NCBI RefSeq assembly: GCF_001748085.1 | Contig: NZ_BBZK01000006.1 | Location: forward strand, 315,657 to 379,656 | Source: Streptomyces sp. TP-A0874 | GTDB lineage: Bacteria; Actinomycetota; Actinomycetes; Streptomycetales; Streptomycetaceae | Reading direction: 5' to 3' | DNA length: 64,000 nt | Part shown: positions 53,252 through 61,368 of the stretch, piece after piece | Layout: every line of letters begins with the position of its first letter | How positions within the stretch are numbered: position 1 is the first letter of the stretch | Translations under genes and position numbers: made by a program | The notes under the pieces: model-generated | The model's input: the letters and a program-made list of their open reading frames with translations, nothing else | Databases searched by the model: none | What the model was told of the DNA's origin: nothing

Positions 53252-53950
53252 TCAGGCGGCGGGGTCGTCGCGTTCGGTCAGCCGCCGTGCCTCGTGCAGG
53301 TGGGTGGTGAGCCGGCCCTGGATGCGCTGCGTCGCGGCGTCCAGCGTCGCACGGGTGCGCCTGCCGCTGCCGTCTCCCGCCTCGAAGGCGTTGCCGAAGA
53401 CCACGTCGATACGGCTGCGCAGCGCCGGCAGTGCCGGTATGACCCGGCCGCTTCGGTCAGTGCTCCCGAGTACGGCGACCGGCACGATCGGAGCGCCCGA
53501 GCGTACCGCGAAATAGGCGAGTCCGGCGCGCAGCGCGGTGAAGTCGCCGTCGCCCCTGGTCCCCTCCGGGAAGATGCCGAGCACTCCGCCGTCCTCCAGG
53601 ACCGCCAGCGCCTTGGTGATCGCCGACCGGTCGGCCATCGCCCGGTCCACCTTCAACTGGCCGATGCCCCGGAGGAAGGGGTCGAGCGGGCCGACGAACG
53701 CCTCTTTCTTGATCAGGAAGTGGACGGGCCTGGGGGCGGTTCCCATCAGCATCGGACCGTCTATGGCGTGCGAGTGGTTGCCTGCGAGGATGACCGGCCC
53801 CTGCGCCGGCACCCGCCAGGCGCCGAGCACCCGGGGCTTCCAGAGGCCGTGCATCAGGCCGATCCCGATCCGGCGTCCGATCGCCGCGCCCCGGGAACCG
53901 GACCGCCTCCCACCCGGGGCGGTACCGGTGGTGAGTACGGGCCCGCTCAC
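53252..53950 (-). CDS. 1-acyl-sn-glycerol-3-phosphate acyltransferase family (PlsC-like)
   Basis: This 232-residue membrane-associated enzyme transfers an acyl chain to lysophosphatidate or a related acceptor. The catalytic block is NHSHAIDGPML (HX4D near 65). The acceptor-phosphate block is FPEGTRGDGD near 135, and VPVAVLG follows. The GTG at 53950 overlaps the cmk stop as GTGA, so the two are translated together, an order common in actinobacteria. The substrate is inferred from the family only. Confidence 0.9.
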   Translation of the reverse strand: MSGPVLTTGTAPGGRRSGSRGAAIGRRIGIGLMHGLWKPRVLGAWRVPAQGPVILAGNHSHAIDGPMLMGTAPRPVHFLIKKEAFVGPLDPFLRGIGQLKVDRAMADRSAITKALAVLEDGGVLGIFPEGTRGDGDFTALRAGLAYFAVRSGAPIVPVAVLGSTDRSGRVIPALPALRSRIDVVFGNAFEAGDGSGRRTRATLDAATQRIQGRLTTHLHEARRLTERDDPAA

Positions 53951-54663
53951 GCCGTCTGTCCGGCCCTGGTCATGGCGGCCTCCACGAGGGTGACGACGCA
54001 CTCGACGACCTGGTTCAGGCTGAGTTCGGTGGTGTCCACCTCCTCGGCGTCCTCCGCCTTGGCCAGCGGGGAGGCCTTCCGGCTCGAGTCGGCGGCGTCG
54101 CGCCGGGCCAGTGCCTCCCGGGTGGCGGCCAGGTCGCCGCGCTCCTTGCCCTTGAGCTCCCCGCTGCGGCGGGCGGCGCGGGCCTCCGGTGAGGCGGTGA
54201 GGAAGACCTTGAGGTGGGCGTCGGGCAGCACGGTGGTGCCGATGTCCCGGCCCTCCACGACGATGCCACGCTCGGCTCCCGCGGCGATGGTCCGCTGCAG
54301 TTCGGTGAGGATGGCGCGCACCTGGGGCACGGCGCTCACCGCGCTGACGGCCGAGGTGACCTCCCGGGTGCGGATCGGGCCGGAGGCGTCCGCGCCGTCG
54401 ACCGCGATGGCCGGCCGGGAGGGGTCGGTGCCGGAGACGATGGAGGGCTTGCTGGCGGCGGTGGCCACCGCCGCGGGGTCGTTCACGTCCACGCCGTTGC
54501 TCAGCATCCACCAGGTGATCGCCCGGTACTGGGCACCGGTGTCCAGGTAGCGCAGCCCCAGCTTCTCGGCCACGGCCTTGGAGGTGCTGGACTTCCCCGT
54601 CCCGGAGGGTCCGTCGATCGCGACGATCACAGGTGCCGGGGCGGTCCGGGCAGCGGTTTCCAC
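53947..54663 (-). CDS. cmk: (d)CMP kinase
   Basis: This 238-residue enzyme makes CDP and dCDP from CMP and dCMP. The P-loop GPSGTGKSS is near residue 17, LGLRYLDTGAQYRAITWW and VEGRDIGTTVLPDA form the CMP site, and ARRDAADSSRKASPL the lid. The GTG at 54663 is preferred over the GTG at 54675 because the AGGAAGG ribosome site directly abuts the latter. Relatives also begin with a VET-type start. It is coupled to the acyltransferase downstream and follows tyrA by about 170 nt. Confidence 0.95.
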   Translation of the reverse strand: METAARTAPAPVIVAIDGPSGTGKSSTSKAVAEKLGLRYLDTGAQYRAITWWMLSNGVDVNDPAAVATAASKPSIVSGTDPSRPAIAVDGADASGPIRTREVTSAVSAVSAVPQVRAILTELQRTIAAGAERGIVVEGRDIGTTVLPDAHLKVFLTASPEARAARRSGELKGKERGDLAATREALARRDAADSSRKASPLAKAEDAEEVDTTELSLNQVVECVVTLVEAAMTRAGQTA

Positions 54664-54831
54664 GGTGACGAACACCTTCCTAGAGGACGGGGCGGGAGCG
54701 GCGGGCCACGGCCGGCCTCGGACAAGGTTACTGGCTCGACGGAGCGCTCCGCGCAGCCCGTCCCGGGGGCGGACGGGGCGGTGGGGGCCCGGAGAGGGCT
54801 TGCCGCGACCGGCCGCCGCCGGGCCGGCGGG

Positions 54832-55917
54832 CTACTGCCGGATGGACCAGCCGTGCTCGCGGAGCGCCGCGGTCAGCACCGGTGCCGCCGTCGGCTCCAC
54901 CAGCAGCTCGATCCGGCCCGCCTGCTGTCCGGTCGCGTGCTCGATGCGGACGTCCTCGATGTTGACCCCGGCCCGGCCGGCGTCGGCGAAGACCCGTGCC
55001 AACTCGCCCGGCTGGTCCCCGATGAGCACCGTGACCGCCTCGTAGGCGGCCGGAGCGACACCGTGCTTGCCCGGCACCCGGTCCCGCCCGCGGTTGCCGC
55101 GGCGCAGCAGTTCGTCCACGCCGGCGGCACCTCCGCGCCGCTCCTCCTCGTCGGCGGACTGGAGTGCCCGCAGCGCGCGCACGGTCTCGTCCAGGTCGTC
55201 GGCGACCGCGGCGAGGACGTCGGCGACCGGTCCCGGGTTGGCCGACAGGATGTCGATCCACATCGCGGGGTCGGAGGCCGCGATGCGGGTGACGTCCCGG
55301 ATGCCCTGTCCGCACAGCCGCACCGCGGCTTCCTCCGCGTGTTCCAGCCGGGCCGCCAGCAGGCTGGAGAGCAACTGCGGGGTGTGGGAGACCAGCGCCA
55401 CCGCCCGGTCGTGGGCGTCGGCGTCCATGACCACCGGGACCGCGCGGCAGAAGGCGACGAGCTCCAGCGCGAGGTTGAGCACCTCGGTGTCGGTGCCGGG
55501 GGTCGGGGTGAGCACCCACGGCCGTCCCTCGAACAGGTCCGCGGTGGCGGCGAGCGGCCCCGACCGCTCCCGGCCGGCCATGGGGTGGGTGCCGAGGTAG
55601 CGGGTGAGGTCGCAGCCGAGTTCCGCCAGCTCCCGGCGCGGCCCGGCCTTGACGCTGGCGACGTCCAGGTATGCCTGGGCGAGGCCGCGCCGCTGGGCGT
55701 CCGCGACCGCTCCGGCCGTGTACGCGGGCGGCACGGCGACGACGGCCAGGTCGACCGGTCCGTCGGGCGCCTCGTCGGTGCCGGCGCCGAGCGCCGCGGC
55801 GGTGCGCGCCCGACCGGGGTCGTGGTCCAGCAGGTGGACCCGGACCCCGCGGCCGGCCAGGACCAGCGCCACCGAGGTGCCGATCAGTCCGGTGCCCAGG
55901 ACGGCCGCCGTCCTCAC
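54832..55917 (-). CDS. tyrA: Prephenate dehydrogenase with C-terminal ACT domain
   Basis: This 361-residue enzyme oxidatively decarboxylates prephenate to 4-hydroxyphenylpyruvate for tyrosine synthesis. NAD-binding GTGLIGTSVA is near residue 9, and the catalytic segments GTHPMAGRERSG (His) near 110 and ALVSHTPQLLSS (His) near 180 are present. An ACT domain at about 285-355 (AVTVLIGDQPGELARVFADA) probably mediates feedback by tyrosine. The GTG at 55917 overlaps the stop of the aroH remnant as GTGA, keeping the ancestral aroH-tyrA coupling. Confidence 0.93.
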   Translation of the reverse strand: MRTAAVLGTGLIGTSVALVLAGRGVRVHLLDHDPGRARTAAALGAGTDEAPDGPVDLAVVAVPPAYTAGAVADAQRRGLAQAYLDVASVKAGPRRELAELGCDLTRYLGTHPMAGRERSGPLAATADLFEGRPWVLTPTPGTDTEVLNLALELVAFCRAVPVVMDADAHDRAVALVSHTPQLLSSLLAARLEHAEEAAVRLCGQGIRDVTRIAASDPAMWIDILSANPGPVADVLAAVADDLDETVRALRALQSADEEERRGGAAGVDELLRRGNRGRDRVPGKHGVAPAAYEAVTVLIGDQPGELARVFADAGRAGVNIEDVRIEHATGQQAGRIELLVEPTAAPVLTAALREHGWSIRQ

Positions 55918-56081
55918 CGGGGGCTGTCCTTGCGGAATGCGGCCGCGACACCGCGGAGGCACCCGGCGTCACCTCCGGCCGGCTCGGTGCCGGCCTGCGC
56001 GGGAACGCTCGGCCCCCGCGGCTTCACGCCCCGCACGTCCCGCTCCGGCTGGACGACCCCGTGGACCGCTCTTACCGCCAC
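55914..56081 (-). pseudogene. aroH: Internally deleted AroH-type chorismate mutase (55-codon in-frame remnant)
   Basis: The frame opens with a GTG at 56081 behind a good GAGGAG site and reads VAVRAVHGVVQPERD, close to the conserved AroH start (AVRAVRGA-x-ERD). It ends with LRGVAAAFRKDSPR, close to the AroH C-terminus (LRGA-x-ALRKD). Full AroH has about 120 residues, so some 65 codons of the core, including active-site strands, are missing. About 27 unrelated residues join the ends. Start site, reading frame and GTGA overlap with tyrA all survive, so the peptide may still be made and may still couple tyrA translation, but it cannot be an active mutase. Confidence 0.75.
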
Positions 56082-56240
56082 GTCTTCGCTCCTCGAACCC
56101 GTCTCACCGGCGTTGATCCCCGTCTCACCGGCGCTCTGCCGTCCAGCGTATCCAGCCGGGCCGGCGTGCGGCGGCCGCGACCGTCGACTGAGACGGCCGC
56201 GGCCGTGCCGTCGGGCTCCGGTGGCCCGACGGCGCGCGGG

Positions 56241-57407
56241 TCAGAGCTCGACCTCCCGCATCAACATCCCGACCTCGGTGTTGGTGAGGCGGCGCAGCCA
56301 GCCCGACTTCTGGTCGCCGAGCGCGATCGGTCCGAATCCGGTCCGGACCAGTCGTTCGACCGGGAAGCCGACCTCGGAGAGCATCCGCCGCACGATGTGC
56401 TTGCGCCCCTCGTGCAGGGAGATCTCCACCAGGTAGTTCTTGCCGACGTTCTCGACGACCCGGAAGTCGTCGGCGCGGGCGTACCCGTCGTCGAGCTGGA
56501 CGCCGCTCTTCAGCTGCCGCCCCAGGTCCCGTGGGATCGGGCCCTGGATGGCCGCCAGGTAGGTCTTCCGCACGCCGTACCGGGGATGGGTGAGGCGGTG
56601 CGAGAGCTCACCGTGGTTGGTGAGCAGGATGATGCCCTCGGTCTCGGTGTCCAGGCGACCGACGTGGAAGAGCCGGGTCTCCCGGTTGTTGACGTAGTCC
56701 CCCAGGCACTGCCGGCCGTCCGGGTCCTCCATGGTGGAGACCACTCCGGCCGGCTTGTTGAGAGCGAAGAAGAGGTAGGACTGGGTGGCGACGGTCAGGC
56801 CGTCGACCCGCACCTCGTCCTTCTCCGGGTCGACCCGCCTGCCCTGCTCGGTGACGATCTCCCCGTTGACCTCGACCCTGCGCTGGTCGATCAGTTCCTC
56901 ACAGGCCCGGCGCGACCCCATGCCGGCACGGGCCAGCACCTTCTGCAACCGCTCGCCCGCCGGCTCCCCGAAGGTCTTGGGGAGCTTCCGCTGCTGGCTC
57001 TGGCGGGCCCGGTTGCGCTCCTCGATCTGGGCCTCGTACTCGCGCGGTCGGGCCGGTCGGGACGGCCTGCCGGACCCTCGCTGGGCCGCCGCGCCGCGGG
57101 ACGCGCCGCCACGGGAGGGGGAGCCTCCCTTGGGGCCGGCGCCCCGGCCGCCGCGCTCACCGGGCCTGCCGCCGGAGCCCCCGGAGTCCCTGGCGGCCTT
57201 TCCGCCGCCGGCCTTTCCGCCGCCGTAGCCGCCCGGGCCGTCCTCGTAGCGGCGCTCCTCGGGGCGGGGCCGCCCCGAGGAGCGCCGCTGGCCGTCCTGC
57301 CGTCCGGCGCCGCCTGTCGTCCGGCGGCTGTCGCCGCCGCCTCGGGGGTTCCGGCCGCCGGGGGGCCGACCCCCGCTGTCCCTGCTGTTCCTGCCGCTGC
57401 TTCGCAT
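56241..57407 (-). CDS. RluB/RsuA-family 23S rRNA pseudouridine synthase with long basic N-terminus
   Basis: This 388-residue enzyme has three parts. Residues 1-135 are a low-complexity Gly/Arg/Ser/Pro region. An S4 RNA-binding domain is at about 152-200 (ERLQKVLARAGMGSRRACEEL). The catalytic domain follows, with Asp in FHVGRLDTETEGIILLTN near 248. It isomerises uridine in large-subunit rRNA. It starts one base inside the scpB stop (ATG at 57407; a GTG one codon earlier is possible). The low-complexity part contains a 42-nt near-perfect palindrome in the DNA. Confidence 0.93.
   Translation of the reverse strand: MRSSGRNSRDSGGRPPGGRNPRGGGDSRRTTGGAGRQDGQRRSSGRPRPEERRYEDGPGGYGGGKAGGGKAARDSGGSGGRPGERGGRGAGPKGGSPSRGGASRGAAAQRGSGRPSRPARPREYEAQIEERNRARQSQQRKLPKTFGEPAGERLQKVLARAGMGSRRACEELIDQRRVEVNGEIVTEQGRRVDPEKDEVRVDGLTVATQSYLFFALNKPAGVVSTMEDPDGRQCLGDYVNNRETRLFHVGRLDTETEGIILLTNHGELSHRLTHPRYGVRKTYLAAIQGPIPRDLGRQLKSGVQLDDGYARADDFRVVENVGKNYLVEISLHEGRKHIVRRMLSEVGFPVERLVRTGFGPIALGDQKSGWLRRLTNTEVGMLMREVEL
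57248..57289. repeat. 42-nt near-perfect palindrome inside the rluB-type gene
   Basis: Two 20-nt arms, exact reverse complements, are separated by only GG. They encode the Arg/Ser/Pro/Glu-rich stretch QRRSSGRPRPEERR. Such a stem in the nascent mRNA would be extremely stable. Confidence 0.85.
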
Positions 57408-58108
57408 CACATGTCCGTCTGAGAGTGGCTGCCGTCGTCTGGGTCCGGAGCGTCCGGATCGAACGACGGCACTCCTTCCTGGGAGTCCGGCTCGACCGCC
57501 TCCGCCTCTGGGAGGAAGGGGGCGAGCTCCGGGAGCTCGTCAAGGCCGCGCAGGCCCATCCGCTCCAGGAAGTAGTTCGTCGTCCCGTACAGGATCGCAC
57601 CTGTTTCGGGTTCCGTTCCCGCCTCCTCCACCAGACCGCGCTGGAGGAGGGTCCGCATCACGCCGTCGCAGTTCACCCCGCGGACCGCCGAGACCCGGGA
57701 GCGGCTGACCGGCTGGCGGTAGGCGACCACCGCGAGGGTCTCCAGAGCGGCCTGGGTGAGCCTGGCCTGCTGACCGTCGAGCACGAAGCTCTCCACGGCC
57801 CTGGCGTACTCGGGGCGGGTGTAGAAGCGCCAGCCTCCGGCGACCAGCCGGAGGTCGAAGCCGCGGCCGGCGGAGGTGTAGTCGTCGGCGAGCTCCCGCA
57901 GGGCGTCGGAGACGGCCCGGCGGGGCCGCTGCAGGACCTTGGCGAGGTGGTCCTCGGTGACGGGCTCGTCGACGACCATGAGCACGGCCTCCAGCGCGGG
58001 CCGGAGGGCGAGCTCGGCGACGGCCGGCGCTGAGGGGGCGTCGGCCGTCGGCGGACCGGGCGGGGCTTCGCCGACCTCGTAGGCCGGGTGGTCCAGATCG
58101 CCGCTCAT
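57407..58108 (-). CDS. scpB: Segregation and condensation protein B
   Basis: This 233-residue kleisin-partner protein has two winged-helix domains: LRPALEAVLMVVDEPVTEDHLAKVL (in parts, about 32-60) and TQAALETLAVVAYRQPVSRSRVSAVRGV (in parts, about 115-145). GALLYGTT-type GAILYGTTNYFLERMGLRGL follows near 180. An acidic tail follows. With ScpA and SMC it forms the chromosome condensin. The ATG overlaps the scpA stop as ATGA. Confidence 0.95.
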   Translation of the reverse strand: MSGDLDHPAYEVGEAPPGPPTADAPSAPAVAELALRPALEAVLMVVDEPVTEDHLAKVLQRPRRAVSDALRELADDYTSAGRGFDLRLVAGGWRFYTRPEYARAVESFVLDGQQARLTQAALETLAVVAYRQPVSRSRVSAVRGVNCDGVMRTLLQRGLVEEAGTEPETGAILYGTTNYFLERMGLRGLDELPELAPFLPEAEAVEPDSQEGVPSFDPDAPDPDDGSHSQTDM

Positions 58109-59196
58109 GTGATCTCCCTCGCTCCGGTCGGCCCGGCGGCGGACTCCTCGGGGCGCTCCGGCCGCTCGGAGCGTTCCTGGTCGAACTCGTCGGTGATGAC
58201 CGGCCGGGCTCCTTCCGAACCGGTGCCGCCGGTCCAGCGGACGGTCAGCGCACCGAGCGCCTCCGACTGCTCGAGGCCGACCGCGCGTTCCCGGTAGAGC
58301 TCCAGCAGAGCGAGGAACCGGGCGACCACGGTGAGCGTGTCGGGGGCGTCCTCGACCAGCGTTCGGAACTCCGCCGCGCCTGCTTTCCGCAACATGGCGA
58401 CCAGGATCTCCGCCTGTTCTCGCACGCTGACCAGCGGGGCGTGGATGTGGTCGACGTACACCTGCGGTCTCGCCTTGGGCTGCATCGCCTTGACCGCCAG
58501 TCTGGCGAACCCCTCGGCACCGATGCTGATGACCACCTCGGGCAGGAGTGCCGCGTGGTGCGGCTCGAGGCCGACGGTGCGCGGGTGGCTGCGGGCCTCG
58601 GCGTCGAGCCGGTGGTCGAAGATGTCGGCGATCCGCTTGTAGGCGCGGTACTGGAGCAGCCTGGCGAAAAGCAGGTCCCTGGCCTCGAGCAGTGCCAGGT
58701 CCGCTTCGTCCTCCACCTCGGCGGCGGGCAGCAGTCGGGCCGCCTTGAGGTCGAGCAGGGTGGCGGCGACGACCAGGAACTCGGTGGTCTGGTCGAGGTC
58801 CCAGTCCGGCCCCATGGCGCGGATGTGTGCCATGAACTCGTCGGTGACCTTGGAGAGGGCCACCTCGGTGACGTCGAGCTTGTGCTTGGAGATCAGCTGC
58901 AACAGCAGGTCGAACGGCCCCTCGAAGTTGTCCAGCCGCACCGTGAAACGCCCGGTGGGCTCGGCCTCTTCAGGGCCGGCGCCGGCTTCGGCCCCGGCGG
59001 GCTCAGCGGCCCCGGCGGCCTCCTGTGGCTCGGGAGACGGCGACTCCGCGGGCTCCTGAGGCGCTGCCTCCGAGGGCTCCGGTGACGGCGCGTCCGCCCG
59101 CGGCGGGCTCTGCGCGTCCTCCGCGAGCGCGGCGGCTGCGGGACCGCGGCCCAACCGGCGACGCGGGGGCGGCGGAGAGGCGGCGTTCGGCGGCAT
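58105..59196 (-). CDS. scpA: Segregation and condensation protein A (kleisin)
   Basis: This 363-residue kleisin has an N-terminal Ala/Pro/Glu-rich region of about 82 residues, longer than usual. The ScpA core follows: FTVRLDNFEGPFDLLLQLI and KHKLDVTEVALSKV, where the helical SMC-neck-binding part lies, then FLVVAATLLDLKAARLLP. A C-terminal winged helix that binds the SMC head is at about 280-335. The ATG at 59196 is used; a GTG one codon earlier is possible. It lies in an operon with parA upstream and scpB downstream. Confidence 0.95.
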   Translation of the reverse strand: MPPNAASPPPPRRRLGRGPAAAALAEDAQSPPRADAPSPEPSEAAPQEPAESPSPEPQEAAGAAEPAGAEAGAGPEEAEPTGRFTVRLDNFEGPFDLLLQLISKHKLDVTEVALSKVTDEFMAHIRAMGPDWDLDQTTEFLVVAATLLDLKAARLLPAAEVEDEADLALLEARDLLFARLLQYRAYKRIADIFDHRLDAEARSHPRTVGLEPHHAALLPEVVISIGAEGFARLAVKAMQPKARPQVYVDHIHAPLVSVREQAEILVAMLRKAGAAEFRTLVEDAPDTLTVVARFLALLELYRERAVGLEQSEALGALTVRWTGGTGSEGARPVITDEFDQERSERPERPEESAAGPTGAREIT

Positions 59197-59293
59197 CACT
59201 CGTTCCGGGGTGCTCAGCTGCTGGTCTTACCCGACCGCGGCCCCGGCCGGGGCGGGACGGGCCCGCAGGTGGGGCACCTTACCGCTGAGTGGT

Positions 59294-59971
59294 TCAGTAC
59301 TCGCTCAACCGGCGCACCAGGATGCTCGCGTCGCCGCGCGACTCGAGATCGGCCAGCACCACCGCGACCGCCTCTCGCACGATGCGCCCGCGGTCGACCG
59401 CGAGCCCGTGCTCGCCGCGGAGCACCAGCCGGGCGTGTTCGAGGTCCATCAACTCCTCCGCGGAGACGTAGACCGTGATCTTCTCGTCATGGCGTTCCCG
59501 GCCACTGGGCCGCCGGTTGCGCGGGCGGCGCCGGGGCTGACCGGCGGCGCCGGTCGGGCCCGCCTGCCCGGTCTGGGAGGGCGGCACGGCGGTGGTGCGG
59601 GGCTGCGGCCCGGCGGCGGTTTCCGCCACGCCGGAGCGGCCGGTGGGACGCGACGGCGACCGGGCCCCCGCCCGAGCGCCCGGTGGCGTCTGCTCGGTGT
59701 CCCTGCTCCCGGCGTGTTCGGCCGGAGCTGACCTGGGTGACCCGCCCCGACCGGCGTGCTCCCCGGTGCCGGCGGCCCGGCCGGCCCGGCCGCCACCCAG
59801 GTCCGGGCCGGCGCCCTCCGCTGAGCCGGGCTGGCCGTCGGCGGAGGTCGCCGGTGCCGGTACGCGCGGGGTCTCGGCCGTCTCCGAGCCGCCGTGCTGC
59901 CGGGGTGTCGAGGGCTGTAGTGCCATCCCTCCGGTGGTCCGGAAGAGTTCGTCCGCCCCCGGGAGACTCAC
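59294..59971 (-). CDS. Basic hypothetical protein coupled to ParA, possible ribbon-helix-helix C-terminus
   Basis: This 225-residue protein has about 155 residues of disordered Gly/Pro/Arg/Ala sequence. A compact C-terminal unit follows: EKITVYVSAEELMDLEHARLVL and GRIVREAVAVVLADLESRG, a strand followed by two helices like a ribbon-helix-helix DNA-binding fold. The GTG at 59971 overlaps the parA stop as GTGA and is chosen over the ATG at 59926, whose GGAGGG abuts it directly. A small DNA-binding partner for an orphan ParA is the contextual reading; the fold call is by eye. Confidence 0.65.
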   Translation of the reverse strand: MSLPGADELFRTTGGMALQPSTPRQHGGSETAETPRVPAPATSADGQPGSAEGAGPDLGGGRAGRAAGTGEHAGRGGSPRSAPAEHAGSRDTEQTPPGARAGARSPSRPTGRSGVAETAAGPQPRTTAVPPSQTGQAGPTGAAGQPRRRPRNRRPSGRERHDEKITVYVSAEELMDLEHARLVLRGEHGLAVDRGRIVREAVAVVLADLESRGDASILVRRLSEY

Positions 59972-61122
59972 TCGGCGTGACACCGGGCGAGCACCTCCCT
60001 GGCGAGTTGGCGGTAGGCGGCGGCGCCGACGGAGTTGGAGGCGTAGGTCGTGATGGGCTCGCCGGCGACCGTGGTCTCCGGGAAGCGGACGGTCCGTCCG
60101 ATGACCGTGTGGTAAACGTGGTTGTCGAAGGCCTCGACCACCCGGGCCAGCACCTCGCGGCTGTGCACGGTGCGGGAGTCGTACATGGTGGCGAGAATCC
60201 CGTCCAGCTCCAGCTCGGGGTTGAGCCGCTCCTGGACCTTCTCGATGGTCTCGGTGAGCAGCGCCACCCCGCGCAGCGCGAAGAACTCGCACTCCAGCGG
60301 AACGATCACCTTGTGGGCGGCGGTCAGGGCGTTGACGGTGAGCAGGCCAAGTGAGGGCTGGCAGTCGATGACGATGTAGTCGTAGTCCGCCAACAGCGGC
60401 TTCAGCGCCCGCTGGAGGGTGGACTCACGGGCTACCTCGCTCACCAACTGCACCTCCGCGGCCGAGAGGTCGATGTTGCTCGGCAGCAGGTCCATGTTGG
60501 GCACGGCGGTCTTCAGGAGCACCTCGTCCGCGGCCATCCCCCGCTCCATGAGCAGGTTGTAGATCGTGAGGTCGAGTTCCATCGGATTGACCCCGAGGCC
60601 GACCGAGAGGGCGCCCTGAGGGTCGAAGTCGACCAGCAGCACCCGGCGACCGTACTCCGCGAGCGCCGCGCCGAGGTTGATGGTCGACGTCGTCTTGCCC
60701 ACGCCGCCCTTCTGGTTGCACATCGCGATGATCTTCGCGGGGCCGTGATCGGTCAGCGGGCCGGGGATCGGGAAGTAGGGCAGCGGGCGCCCGGTGGGGC
60801 CGACCCGCTCCCGGCGCTGCCGGGCGGCGTCCGGTGCGAGGGTGGCCGCGTACTCCGGATCAGGCTCGTACTCCGCGTCCGGGTCGTAGAAGTGCCCTTC
60901 GGGCAGGTCGTCGTAGTCGGCGAAACGGGTTGGCTCGCCGCCACCCTCGCCGGCCATGGCGTTCACTTGATGGCCGTCCATGCTCTGGTGGGCTGTGGTG
61001 CTCTGGTGGGCTGCGAAGGTCTGCACGGCTATGGAGCCGGCAGCGTCCAGCCCGGAAGCCCCCGGTCCCTGCGCAGCCATCCCTGGCTGACCACCCCCGG
61101 GAGTAAATGTCGACTCATTCAC
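59968..61122 (-). CDS. ParA/MinD-family ATPase (orphan ParA)
   Basis: This 384-residue protein has about 125 residues of variable His/Gln/acidic N-terminus, then the deviant Walker A CNQKGGVGKTTSTINLG near 135, LVDFDPQGALS (A-prime) and VIDCQPSLGLLTVNAL (Walker B). The Soj/ParA core reaches the C-terminus. It dimerises on ATP and binds DNA non-specifically. No parB is adjacent and the location is away from an origin region, so it is not the canonical parAB pair. The start is a GTG at 61122 with GAGGAGG upstream. It heads a probable operon with the basic protein, scpA, scpB and the rluB-type gene. Confidence 0.9.
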   Translation of the reverse strand: MNESTFTPGGGQPGMAAQGPGASGLDAAGSIAVQTFAAHQSTTAHQSMDGHQVNAMAGEGGGEPTRFADYDDLPEGHFYDPDAEYEPDPEYAATLAPDAARQRRERVGPTGRPLPYFPIPGPLTDHGPAKIIAMCNQKGGVGKTTSTINLGAALAEYGRRVLLVDFDPQGALSVGLGVNPMELDLTIYNLLMERGMAADEVLLKTAVPNMDLLPSNIDLSAAEVQLVSEVARESTLQRALKPLLADYDYIVIDCQPSLGLLTVNALTAAHKVIVPLECEFFALRGVALLTETIEKVQERLNPELELDGILATMYDSRTVHSREVLARVVEAFDNHVYHTVIGRTVRFPETTVAGEPITTYASNSVGAAAYRQLAREVLARCHAE

Positions 61123-61182
61123 AAGTCGTCTTACCTCCTCGGTTGTGACCAGGAAACTTGTCGATAGATCAGCGTGGCACTA

Positions 61183-61219
61183 TGCCGACGGTTGGCGACT
61201 CTATGGCGTGCCGACGGTT
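61183..61219. promoter_or_regulatory. Direct repeat TGCCGACGGTT upstream of parA
   Basis: Two identical 11-mers (61183-61193 and 61209-61219) are spaced 26 nt start to start and lie 61-97 nt upstream of the parA GTG. This is a candidate operator or partition-type site. Confidence 0.4.
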
Positions 61220-61368
61220 CACAGCAACACAATCCGCCGGACCGGCCCGATGTGTCGGTGACGGAACCCCGTTCTGTCAAGGGCACATGGCTCCGGAGCG
61301 GTATCTCCTCGGCGGCCATACCACCCCAAAGCACACTTCCTGGGCGGCTCCACAGAATTGACGGCGCG

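Noticed and set aside
61158..61361. 67-codon plus-strand frame between parA and ald
   Set aside because: No ribosome site and no recognisable sequence. It overlaps the parA promoter region and its repeats.
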